Origin: Pleurotus ostreatus/Saccharomyces cerevisiae fusant
Taxonomy: Eukaryota > Opisthokonta
DNA length: 47,198 bases
Direction: 5' to 3'
Assembly (NCBI GenBank): GCA_024196135.1
Contig: JAMQCK010000159.1
Location: 1 to 47,198 of the forward strand
Below, in pieces: positions 11,401 to 21,553 of the stretch; within the stretch, counting starts at the first letter, position 1; each line of letters starts with the position of its first letter. The notes below the pieces were generated by a model, which saw nothing but the letters and a program-made list of their open reading frames with translations, did not search any database and was not told the origin of the DNA. A program made the translations under genes and the position numbers.

Positions 11401-11494
11401 GATCAAGCACTTCGAGACGTTGCTGAACGAGACGTCGTACTTCACGGTCGTTCTGGATCGTATTCACGATATTGCCCAGTATTGGCGCAGCTGA
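8430..11494 (+). CDS. VPS34: Phosphatidylinositol 3-kinase Vps34 (class III), 842 aa
   Basis: This lipid kinase makes PtdIns3P on endosomal and autophagic membranes in complex with Vps15 and Vps30/Beclin. The start ATG at 8430 opens [19 protein letters not shown]. Eleven exons join in frame: 8430-8503, 8553-8639, 8691-8792, 8853-9204, 9252-9332, 9382-9603, 9664-9945, 9998-10264, 10331-10928, 10979-11068 and 11121-11494. Order of domains: an N-terminal C2 domain ([28 protein letters not shown]), the helical/PIK domain ([36 protein letters not shown]), then the kinase domain with the ATP-lysine region [17 protein letters not shown], the catalytic loop GVGDRHLDN, the activation start [17 protein letters not shown], and the conserved C-terminal helix ending [11 protein letters not shown], which Vps34 needs for membrane catalysis. 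Length and all key motifs are intact. Confidence 0.97.
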
Positions 11495-11943
11495 TTGTAC
11501 AGTATGTATGGATTCTCCTGACTACTTTCACTGCGATTTTTCGGGTATAGCCCCCTAAACTGCTTTCTATATCGGTCAACGTGTAGGCAGCCAATCACGG
11601 ATATGATGTTGTTGAGTCCTTGGGTACCCGCCCGGTCTCTTCGACCAGCGCTAATCCATAGAGGCTTCCTTTACGTCCATCCAGCGTTCCTCCGAGCGGA
11701 GGACAAAACCTGCCTTTTTCTGTTGAAGGCACCGGCGCTCGGCATTGCGGCCCGGCTCCGGTGACCATATATGGTTCCGTTGGCGGCCGTGTGGCGGCCA
11801 GACCGCGGCTTGTTCCCAGCCACATCTTGGTTCAACGTTCAACTTCCGACAAGACCGTCGCCCTCGAGCGCAGCACCCGATAGCGCGCGATAACCACGCC
11901 AGGCCGTCGTGCCAGTGTACCTCGTTCTCGAGCTCGAGTAGAG
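11495..11943. other. Spacer between VPS34 and the copper-fist gene
   Basis: This 449-bp stretch holds the VPS34 3' end and the promoter of the co-oriented downstream gene. No gene or repeat was recognised. Confidence 0.4.
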
Positions 11944-13302
11944 ATGGTGAGCTCACGTCATCGAGACCCAAATCGCGAAATTGACCGAAGCAGGTTGAAC
12001 TCTTCGGCAAGAAATATGCATGGTGGGTACCCTACTTCTCCAAGACCCCCATCGACGTCGTGTTCGAGTACGTCAAGGCTGACCTTCGTCCAGCGAGCCG
12101 TGCATCAAGGGTCACCGGACGACTGGCTGTAGGCACGCCGACCGGCCGCTTGTTGAGGTGCGCAGGAAGGGTCGTCCGACGACCCAGTGCGGCCACTGTC
12201 GAGAGCTACGGAAGGTCAAGCAAGTCACTATACATTGCCGGTGCGTGAAGGAGGGGGAGACTGCGGACGATGGCAGTGCGTATTATCGCTGAATATTCTC
12301 GCCTGAGGCTTATGAGCGCTGGTTGTTGACACAGAGTGTTGCTGTGGAAAGGATAAGCGATGTGCTTGCTGGTCGCCGAGGAAGAGCCATGTCGTCAAAG
12401 GCAAGAAGGCGAAGGACGGTGACGCTGGCGGGAGTGGCGGTGCAGACGACGGCAATTCCAACCGCCGTCCTAGCCCCGGGGCCTCACGACATCCAGCCCC
12501 GCCCCATGGCCCGTCATCCTCTTCAGCGGCCGACTCAGAGACGCCAGCTCGAGGAAGTCAACCGCCCGGCACCGCGTTGACTCGCTCGCACGAACATGGC
12601 TACAGCCCGTATAACCAAGCTTACGAACGCACGCGAGCTGCTGTCCCTTCAGTCCCAGATCCGCTGCCCACCTTCGAGCCGTATATATCAGCAAATCTGC
12701 CCGAAACCACCGCCGTTGCGTCGTCCGCCGCGGACGACATCTTCGCCGACCTCCTCGCCCCCGCCTCGTCCAGAGACGCAACGCCCGTGTCAGTCTCCTC
12801 GGCAGCCACGTACCCGAGCGCCGATTCCCAGCTCCCGGTCCCCGACTCCCTAGACCAGCCGCAGGTGAAGATCGAGTGCGATGAGGGCGGGTGCGGCGAC
12901 CTCTGCTCCTGCCCGCACGAGCCCACGATCACAGAGCCGTTCCCGACGTGCAAAAAGCCGGCCGCCTGCACGACGGCCTGCTTGAGCTGCTTCATCATGA
13001 CCGTGCCGCCCGACGACTGCTTAGCGACGGGGAACCTCCTCAGTGACACCAGTAATCTGGTCAACAATACTGGCGCCGGATCTTCGGCAACGTGGGAGGC
13101 TTCTGCGTTTTGGAGCGCCCCGGACGAGGCGAGGAGGGATGCGGCGATGATGGAGGCGCGTATGCAGAATTTGTTCAAGGACGTGACTGCGGTTGGCGGC
13201 TTGGACAATGCTGGTGGCGACCCGTACGGGTTTGACGTCGTAGGAGGTGCTGGCGAAATGTCTTCTGACTTTCTACAGTCTGCGTCGAGGCAGTGGAACT
13301 AA
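11944..13302 (+). CDS. Copper-fist transcription factor (Ace1/Mac1/Cuf1 type), 393 aa
   Basis: A nuclear copper-responsive regulator. Exons are 11944-11946 (only the ATG), 11994-12022, 12094-12275 and 12335-13302, 1182 nt in frame. The N-terminus splices to MVELFGKKYACEPC, IKGHRTTGCRHADRPL, VRRKGRPTTQCGHCRELR and IHCRC. This is a complete copper-fist zinc/DNA-binding module, including the KGRP DNA-contact motif (KGRPTTQC, near residue 40). Directly after it is a Cys cluster KCCCGKDKRCAC (residues 72-83). A long Ser/Pro/Ala-rich region follows, then a second Cys group at about 253-290 (CDEGGCGDLCSC, CTTACLSC) that could bind Cu(I). In this family such clusters sense copper; whether this one activates uptake or detoxification genes cannot be told. 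Confidence 0.92.
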
Positions 13303-15272
13303 TGACAATATACCTACCGCAGTCTGGACCCGGTAATCGTCAAGGATGACCTGCTTTCGCGTTCTCTCTGTACAATAGCGTCGCACTGATGTCCGCCCCA
13401 TTATGGTGTTCTTTGTCTAAGTAATCGATGGAATTTTGTCCGATGGTGATAGCGTCTCCGAAGCTGAAGACATAACTTCCAGGACTCGACATCGAAGCGC
13501 TTGCACGGACAGCAGGAATTTTGCCAACGGCGCACCTTGACCGGACACGTTTGCCAGCATGGGTGCACTACCTTTGAGGTTCTCCCTCTTCCGTTCCCTC
13601 GGTTCACTCATTTTTTCGGGGCAGCAGAGCGAGCGGCACCTTGTTCGAGCTCTCCGGAAAGAGAGGAGAATGCCCACAGCCCGTCGACAGCCCTCTTGGC
13701 CAGCGAGAACTTACGGCACTTCACGAGAGGTTGAACATGTGGATAATGTTCCTGGTCTGCCTCAAGCTCAACGCTAGTAACACTGCCGCCGGCGAGGAGG
13801 AATAGAGATGGATAGATGGATGGATGCGTGATGATACAGTTATTGCGTCCGACCGCTGGGGCAAAATTCATACACCCTAGGTCCGCGGTGGTCCGTGGCG
13901 CTATAACGACCATTCTCTCCTTCAGGAAGCTTGGGATAAGGTAGCGACATGATAATCTGGCCATTAGACGCAAGGGAGTTGCAGCAGATCTCGGAAAAGA
14001 TCGTCAATTAGAGAAGATGAGATTGGTCGGCATTGTACCCGGACCTACGTCGAGACTCTATTGTACTACGCAGCGCCCCCATATGCTGACGGTGTCCAGA
14101 ATATAGAGAACTAGATCTTAGTCTCTGCAGGCCGGCAGTACTCGAGGGCAGACGCAAGATGCGCAAATGCGAGCCTGAAGTGCTCGTCGTGGGGTCGCTC
14201 GTCCATGGTCGCAGTAAGAGTGCAGTCGGAATCAATGTGCAGGTCGCGAATGCGGGCCAAATGTCCCCACGAGGAAAGTAGCCGAGCTCAGAGATCGTGC
14301 GTGCACCTCCTTGCTTTGAGCTTCTGCCAGTGATCGCACTGTTCTCTCAGGGCTGGCAAGGGCACATATGGAGCATCTGTGTCCACCAGATACATATCAG
14401 GGTTATAATTGGGGTCGACGTTGATGCATAGATCGGTAGAGCGTAGGAGGAGAGTGCGCACGAGGTCTTCTCGAAGTGGATATCGGTTCAAAGCGTTGGG
14501 ACATGCGACGCGGTGCCACTCGCTGTAGACCGCCGTCGCCAAAACAGATGGTGCCGCGCGAGCTGTCAGTGCATCCGGCGCGTCGGCTTAACCATTCACG
14601 GACGCGGCCCACACCGAAAATTTCGAGCAGCAGTCCCAAGGGAAGGCGCAATATGAGGTTGTGCTGATTGGACAAGGAAAGGTTAGCTATCGCTGGATTA
14701 TGGTCCGTAAGGATATTGCCAAGGAATAGTGCCCAGAATGTTCAACAAAGAAAGGAGGAGCCAAGCGTTGAAAGACGCAGGCTTTCTCAAATGGACATCA
14801 ACGCGAGAACAAAGTGACCATTGTGACCCGATTTGGAATGTAACGCTGATGATGCACCGCGGCAATTGCCGTTCACGGTTGAACTTCTTCTCTTACCTTC
14901 AAGACCTTTGAAGATCCTTTGTTCAACGGCAAAAGTGTCGATAGTTGCAATTGAGCCATGTTTTCCGAAAGCAATGGTGATTATGTTAGAGGCTGCTAGG
15001 CAGAACTTCGAGTAGTCGTAACACATGAGCTTTTTTTACCGCTTTTAGTGAACCCCCATTGTATATGTCCATTGTTTGTTGTCCTGAGTACTTCGGTTTC
15101 TTTGTGATGTTCAAAATATGTATACCATCGACGCAAGTAGCTTATTGAGTACGGACCGGGGGATAGTTCACCTATGGACGGTGCGGACGTGGGGTAACAG
15201 CCGAGACGGGCCCAGCTGTGGCGGCTTGTCTCGCGTTCCCTCTTTCCCTATCTCTCACCACGTATATTGCCC
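13303..15272. other. 2 kb spacer containing an F-box relic
   Basis: The stretch between the copper-fist stop and the trimethyllysine dioxygenase start holds the F-box-like relic described separately and a short GATGGATAGATG-type microsatellite at about 13806-13826. Other short open frames, such as 13608-13973 minus, show no recognisable domain. Confidence 0.5.
14111..14675 (-). pseudogene. Degenerate F-box protein fragment
   Basis: On the minus strand an F-box-like start LRLPLGLLLEIFG (about 14650) is in a different frame from the following VYSEWHRVACPNALN, which resembles the second half of an F-box. That second frame continues through LVRTLLLRSTDLCINVD and is cut by an in-frame TGA at about 14288-14290, after which HLARIRDLHID and HLASALEYCRP still look like the leucine-rich part of Agaricomycete F-box proteins, ending at a TAG at 14111-14113. 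The frame break plus the internal stop argue for a relic; a multi-exon gene cannot be fully excluded. It is not obviously closest to the two intact F-box paralogs at 36-42 kb. Confidence 0.45.
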
Positions 15273-17236
15273 ATGCTGAGGACTGGGCTAAGACAGGCCC
15301 TCCGCGCCGTCGAGCGCTACGCATCTTGCTCGACGCCTCGAGCGGCAGCCCGCTCAAAGTCCGCAGTGACGCGTGCGAGCGGGACGAGATGGGCCGCGGG
15401 CGGATGCCGCACTACTACCTCTGCCGTTGCGCTGAAGACTCGGGACGACGCGGCGCAGTCCTCGTCCCCGACGCTCCCCCCCATCCTCCCCGACGATCTC
15501 CCCATTGTGAGCTCGGACGACCGGCGCGTTGCGATCGGATGGGATACGCGGACATGGTCGAGATTGTATGTGGGGCGCCGCGTGGGGTGGGAAGTGTGCT
15601 GAACCGACTTCCAGTCATAACCTATGGCTGAGGGATCACTGTCGGTGCGTAATCTAGTCGACCTTATTAAGGGGATGTACTGACGCTCGACGCGCAGGTG
15701 CCCGAAGTGCTTCCACCCAGTCACGAAGCAGCGATTGGTCAACACCTTCGAGGTGCGCGACAAAACCCATCCCCTCGATGACATTGTTGACGTCGAAGAA
15801 ACCAGATCCCCACCGACATCTCCCCCATGAAGGTTGAGGCCAAGTTCGAGGGCCTGGAGGTCCATTGTGCGTTCCCCGTCTCGCCGAATTAGATCCCCCA
15901 GACTTACCCCACACAGGGCCAGAGTCAGAGCGCCATATCTCCCTCTACCCATGGACGTGGCTCCAGAAAGTGTCCTACGATCCCAAGATTGCTCCTCAGG
16001 CCGAGTGGAAAGAGTGCGTCGCGAACATCCCCCCGCCAGCACTTCCCTACCGAACTCAGTATTGCCATTCAGGAAGATCCTATGGAGTTCTCAGATTCTG
16101 CAGTCACCACCCACGGTGTCCTATAACGAGGTCATGGCTGATGACCACGGTCTATACAAGTGGCTGTCGAACATTGTGAGTGAAGCTGTTCCCGAATTGG
16201 CGAGGGGTGGGTGCTGACTGCCTGCAGGACTCATTTGGTTTCTCCTTCGTTTCGGACGTACCTGTCTCGACTGAGGCAACAGAGAAGCTCGCTGAGCGAA
16301 TAGGCTTCATTCGAGAGACTCAATGTGTGTCGGGTCTACGTTTCGATCTGACCTCTGTACTAACGAGCCTTGCTTCCAGACGGGAAGTTCTGGGAGTTCA
16401 CGTCCGACCTGTCGAAGGGCGACACGGCATACACGACCATGGCGCTCGGCCCCCACACCGACAACACCTACTTCGTACGCCCTTCACCCACCTTATTTCC
16501 CGCCCGCCCGCCCGCCAACATAACTCCCCGCACAGACGGACCCTTGCGGTCTACAACTCTTCCACCTCCTCTCGCACGACGGCGAGGGCGGTGCTACGCT
16601 CCTCGTCGACGGTTTCTACGTTGCATCAATCCTTAAGGAGCTTCATCCTGAGGCGTACGAGCTGCTTTCGACGATCCCTATCCCGGCACACGCCGCGGGG
16701 GAGGCGGGGTCCTTGTATCGCCCCAGTCCGCCTGGGGGCTATCCGGTATTGAACCACGACCGCGTTTCGGGGGCGCTTGCGCAAGTGAGGTGGAACAACG
16801 ACGATCGGAGTACGATGAGCCATCTCGATACGTACGTCGTAGAGGACTGGTGCGTTTCGTTCATCGTTTGTATTTTGGCCTGCTCACTTCTCCGTACTTC
16901 AGGTACGCCGCGATTCGAGCTTGGAATCGGCTGCTGACGAGCCCGGACTCGGAGTATTGGGTACAGCTGAAGCCCGGGACAGCCGTTGGTAAGCGCTAGC
17001 AGCCTCTTTGCATCAGACACATGCTGACCGGTCGTGCAGTCGTCGACAATCACCGCGTGCTCCACGGCCGCTCTGCATTCACCGGCAAGCGCAGGATGTG
17101 TGGCGCATACATTGGCAAGGATGAGTTTACATCCAAACTCGCCGTGCTCGCCGAGCAATATAATCCGGCGCTGCAGGGCAAGGTGGGCAACTCGGAGACC
17201 GTAAACGGAAGAAGCATCTGGAGCCTCTCTCTGTAA
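15273..17236 (+). CDS. Trimethyllysine dioxygenase (carnitine biosynthesis), 475 aa
   Basis: This Fe(II)/2-oxoglutarate oxygenase hydroxylates N6-trimethyllysine, the first step to carnitine. Eleven exons join in frame: 15273-15565, 15615-15644, 15698-15752, 15806-15866, 15917-16013, 16073-16175, 16228-16324, 16380-16474, 16536-16849, 16903-16988 and 17040-17236. The first 40 residues (MLRTGLRQALRAVERYASC...) are Arg/Ala/Ser-rich with few acids, like a mitochondrial presequence. Next comes the N-terminal zinc-binding domain (LWLRDHCRCPKCFHP), then the TauD-type catalytic domain: iron ligands in LGPHTDNTYF (His, Asp) and the distal His in VDNHRVLHGR, followed by the 2-oxoglutarate-contact region FTGKRRMCGAYIG. 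WPESERHISLYPW and LYRPSPPGGYPVL also match the family. Gamma-butyrobetaine dioxygenase is a close homologue, so the exact substrate is slightly less sure. Confidence 0.93.
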
Positions 17237-17821
17237 GTAGAACATGCTTCCATTTATTACTCATCTCTGCACAATGCAGTGGCCATCTCTCTACTGCGTT
17301 AAGCCTCGCTCGTCCCTCATGGCGCGTATGCCACTACACGCGTGGTGGAGGAATGGCCCCAAGAAGGTTGTGTATTTATAACCATATTGGGTTCAATATT
17401 GCCACAAATCCCGTCCGGGCCCTCCATCCCCAGGTACATCGTAACAACGCCCAGCTATAATTTTGCTACTCCTTAACAAGGCGAAGACGACGAGCTCCTT
17501 TCTACCTGGAGGCCTCCCTGTCGCGGTTCGATCTACCAATCTTTGTATGGGCGCAGGTGATCTGAAGCAACAGGAGGCGCAAAGGACCTTTCTGGCTTCA
17601 TATGAAAACGCTCCTTCTGGCGACCTTGAGCAGTCCTTGCGGACTGGAGCTTGCGACAGGCAACTTTGATGTGTATGCAATCCATGTGCTTGTGTCGAAG
17701 TTCAAACAATGCTTGCCGGATCACCGTTGCTCTGTTGCTGAGCTTCGCCTCTTGCTCCTTACACTCATCATTAATGGTACCGCTCACCGAGAATATTCCC
17801 CTGACGACCTCGCCTGAATCT
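17237..17821. other. Spacer upstream of the DUF6535 gene
   Basis: These 585 bp hold the 3' end of the dioxygenase gene and the promoter of the DUF6535 gene. The coding frame of the latter stays open upstream to about 17651, so a longer N-terminus from the ATG at 17774 is possible. Nothing else was recognised. Confidence 0.4.
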
Positions 17822-20800
17822 ATGTCGTCCGTTACCGAGACATCGGACGAAGAAGAGAGTGCAACGGATCGAGAAGGCGCGGGTAAACCGCGCAACCGCG
17901 ACGGTGTTCGCTTCGCCCAAAGATGCAGAGACACGCCTCACGAAACTACGCCGAGACACGGAAATACACGACAGGCCTCAGAGAACACGCCACGAGGGCG
18001 ATGGCGCAGACGATTGGAGAGGCAGCCATCTAAACAAGGACACGCGTTTGGCGTCTTCCAATCGGACCCTCCGCCTGCATCGACTGACTCGAAAACACCG
18101 TGGCCCTCCGAGGGTCAGAGTGGAAGCGCAAACCCAGGGCCTCAATTCGAGGGACGTAGGGCCCACCTCTACAACCGATCGTCCGCGAGTGACGTGGACT
18201 ACGAGCGGAAGTACGCGCCCGACCCGTATGGCGAGGAGATTGGGGACTCAGCACGCGTCTGGAGAGTCTATGTCGATGAATCCCAGAAGGTCGACGCGGA
18301 AATGGTGGATGGTCTGAATGGCACTCTGGATGTGTTGCTCGTTTTCGTGCGTGTCCCTTCATCTCTCCGGATGTCTCGCATTCATGAATCCTTCATAGGC
18401 CGGTCTTTTCTCTGGCGTGGTTACCACCTTCGTCTCAGAAAGCTCGCAAGCATTGAACCCAGACTACGCGCAAATCTCCGCCTCGTTCCTGTTCGAACTC
18501 ATTCGCATCCAACGTGCGATGGCCTCTGGCTCGCCGATCACTGAAGTTCCTCGCTCCCAATACACCATGAATTCGGAGACACAGAATACTTCTGACCTCT
18601 GGGTGAACGGACTCTGGCTGACAAGCCTTGTCTTCGCATTGGCGACCGCCTTTATATCTGTGCTCGCGAAGCAGTGGCTGCAGGTCCGATCTCCTTGCAT
18701 GCCTTTCATGCTCACTCCCGCTTACGCATCATGCAGCACTACGCATCTGCCACTGGAGGGAGTCTTCGAGACCGTGCGTACGTTCGTCAATACCGCCTAT
18801 GGAGCTTCACGCGCTGGAATGTCCCGTTCATCATCGACTTTCTGCCCATCCTGCTTAACATTGCGCTGCTGCTCTTCCTCGCTGGTCTCGCAGTCTACGT
18901 CACGCCAATGAACGCCCCCATAGCGCACACGATCATCAGCTTCACGGCCCTGATCTTCCTGGCCTACGCCGTAACGATCATTCTGCCTATCTGGGTGCCC
19001 CACTGTGCGTACAAGACGTCCATCTCCGATTATATGATATATATCGCCGCGCTTCTTGCCCGTCTCTCGCGGTTTCTCATGGACTTCCTCTACAACGCTG
19101 TTCGCCTGCGTCATGCTCTATGCCGGTCACCGGGTAGAATGACAAAGTTAATGTTCACCACAATATGGAACGAGAGCGTCCGAGAGCCGATGCATGCCAA
19201 AGAGAGGATGTCCCTCAAGTCTCGCGAGATGGTCGATGTGAGCAAACATCGTGACTTTCTGACCGCGGAGGCCATCGCCTGGCTCTGCTTCTCGTCCTTG
19301 AACACGTCCGCGGCCAGTATCGCTGTGCAAGCGGTGGCTGGATTACCTATTGACTTCCAGTTCACGGAGCCGGCCGCGATGGAAGGGCTTTCCGTCGACG
19401 TGTTCAATGCGCTTCAGCGGGAATGCGAGTCTGAATTCGACAACTGGACGAACAGGGAATTTGTTGTCGATAGCGCCGACCTCATCGAACGTCTTGGGCG
19501 CGCAATTCTTCACTTCCCTCATTACTCTGAAATTTCGCTTGCCAAGCTCTGGGACGAAGTATACGCATACCGCCACGAGATCGGGTCGCCACAATTGGAT
19601 GCCCTTCTGCGCATCATGCTGCTCCATCGCATGGGAACCGGCGTGTGGTCGCCCCTCCGTGCGGAACACACCGCGTATGCCGCGGACATGTCGACGTTCC
19701 CGAGCTATACGACTGACTTGCACCCTCTCGTTTGGCGCTCCTTGTATAGCGCTCTTCGTCTAATTCAGCCTGCAATGCTGACCCTGGACCCAGACATCCT
19801 TCCATGCCAGACCTACGCTGTAATGACCTGCATGTGGATCATGTTAAGCCAAGAAAACCAGGAAGAGCCGCGCCTGCCGCCTCCCGACATCCTCTTTGGC
19901 AGGACCGCAATCCCTCTTAACCACTATTGCGCCTGGCTTCCTGCCCGCGAAGAACTTTTGAAGGTCATGGAGCGCCTCATAAGCTACCAAGTCGGCAACC
20001 TCGAACCACTCGCGGTTGTCCCACCGGTCGACGTCCGCCTCATGCGACTCTTCCCAATGCTCATTGAGTTCATACGCACCCACGAGCCTCGGACGGAATC
20101 TCAGGCTATCTGGGCTACCGTGGGTCTGGATCAGATGGCGGCCTTCCTCGCACGTCGCTTCGCGCCGAAGTCGAGCGATCGCATCGAATATGCGCCTCCC
20201 ATGCTCGACGATGGCCCGTCTGCTGCAGCTGTCTGCGCAGCCACGGAGACCGTAGTCACCAATATAGGCCACGTTTCGCACTGGGCGCGTCCACATGTTG
20301 GCCAGGTGCTATCATATCTCGACTCCCCCTCCCTCTACGAGATCTTCTGCCGGCATGCTGGTGTCGAGCACTTTCTATGCGTGCCCGTCGGCGACTACTC
20401 TCATCTCGCGAGCGAGCTCGTTGACGCGCTTGCCAGCTACATGGTGGCGATAGAGCGGCTCTCCCTTCGCCGACCGCTGACGCCGGTCATAAAGGCGCAA
20501 ACGGAGATCCTTCTCGACTTCAACGTGCTGCTTCGCATCTGCGAGTACTCTGGCCTCTATGGCCGGAGCGGCCTGGGAGCGCTGTGCAGGATGTCGCGCG
20601 GGGCGCCAGTGTGGCGCGATATAATGCTTGCCCTGGAAAAGCACAGGCATCGCGATAAACGGCGCATCATGTCCTGTGCGATCGGTCGAGCGATCCAGGA
20701 GGAGACGCGAGATGGCAGCGTATTCCGTTACGAACCCAACTTCGACTTCGTGTACCTATCGGGCCCCGAGCTGGAGCTGCATGGCATGAAGCGTATATGC

Positions 20801-21133
20801 GAGGCGTGCGAGGACGAGGCGCTGCGAGCCGTCATATCTACGAATGGGGAGTTGCATCATGGACCGCTCGCTGTCCCATGGGAATTCATAGTACCCATAC
20901 TCGCGGACGAGCCTATATTGGCCAGAAAGGAGCAGCTGTATAGCTCACAGCACCTACCTGCATATGCCGAAGTGGCCATTGACGAGGTCCCCACCCTAGA
21001 GGTTGCGATGGTCGAGCAGACAGCCGCAGAAGAGGTGGATAGCAGGAGGATATCCAGGCTTGCATCACTTTGGCATCGTTTGAATGGTCAAATCCACTTA
21101 TCACGAAGAAGAGCTATGGATCCTGGCGTCTAG
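17822..21133 (+). CDS. DUF6535 domain membrane protein, about 1068 aa
   Basis: A basidiomycete-specific family of unknown function. Three exons, 17822-18346, 18399-18683 and 18737-21133, total 3207 nt in frame. After a polar, probably disordered N-terminus starting MSSVTETSDEEES, the DUF6535 domain begins near residue 140 with RVWRVYVDESQKVDAEMVDG. It has four hydrophobic segments: LDVLLVFAGLFSGVVTTFV, LWLTSLVFALATAFISVLAK, IALLLFLAGLAVYV and a last one ending AVTIILPIWVP. The motif FELIRIQRAMASG and the splice at KQWLQ|HYAS are typical. The remaining 750 residues are soluble, with helical character and no motif I know. The start at 17822 is preferred for its acidic opening; in-frame ATGs at 17774 and 17651 are alternatives. 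Confidence 0.88.
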
Positions 21134-21553
21134 CTATTTAGTAACGCTTGGGACCTTTCACGCACGTCCATGACGCACCCTATATATCTTGACGAACATG
21201 AATGAAGCTTAATGTCGATCACGAACGCGCCAGGCATACATTTCTCTTATGTACGCCTCGCGCAGGACGCGCTATGTACTTGCTACATATTTACTTGTTC
21301 TGTTCATGTCTTCCCTCCATGTTGCCCTTAATTTACTAGAGATACCATACACTGTACTCGGGACTCGACCCTTCTCACAAGCATGTCATTGTTTGTCCCC
21401 TGCGCCCCTGCGCGTCCTGCAGTCTCAATTTGCCCCTTAGGACTATGATGTAAGACATCCGCAGCTTGAGAAAGCAAAGCAAGATTTTCCTATGACTAGT
21501 GCTACAAATTACCGTGAATGATATCGTACTCGTCAGTACTTTTGCGATGAGCA
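21134..21553. other. Convergent 3' spacer between DUF6535 and LYS4
   Basis: This 420-bp AT-richer region between two facing stop codons has TATATAT- and ATTTACTTG-like stretches suited to 3' end formation. No gene was recognised. Confidence 0.4.

Noticed and set aside
10751..11467. 238-codon minus-strand frame opposite VPS34
   Set aside because: Antisense shadow of the Vps34 kinase exons.
13806..13826. GATGGATAGATGGATGGATG microsatellite
   Set aside because: Too short and common to be of interest beyond noting it.
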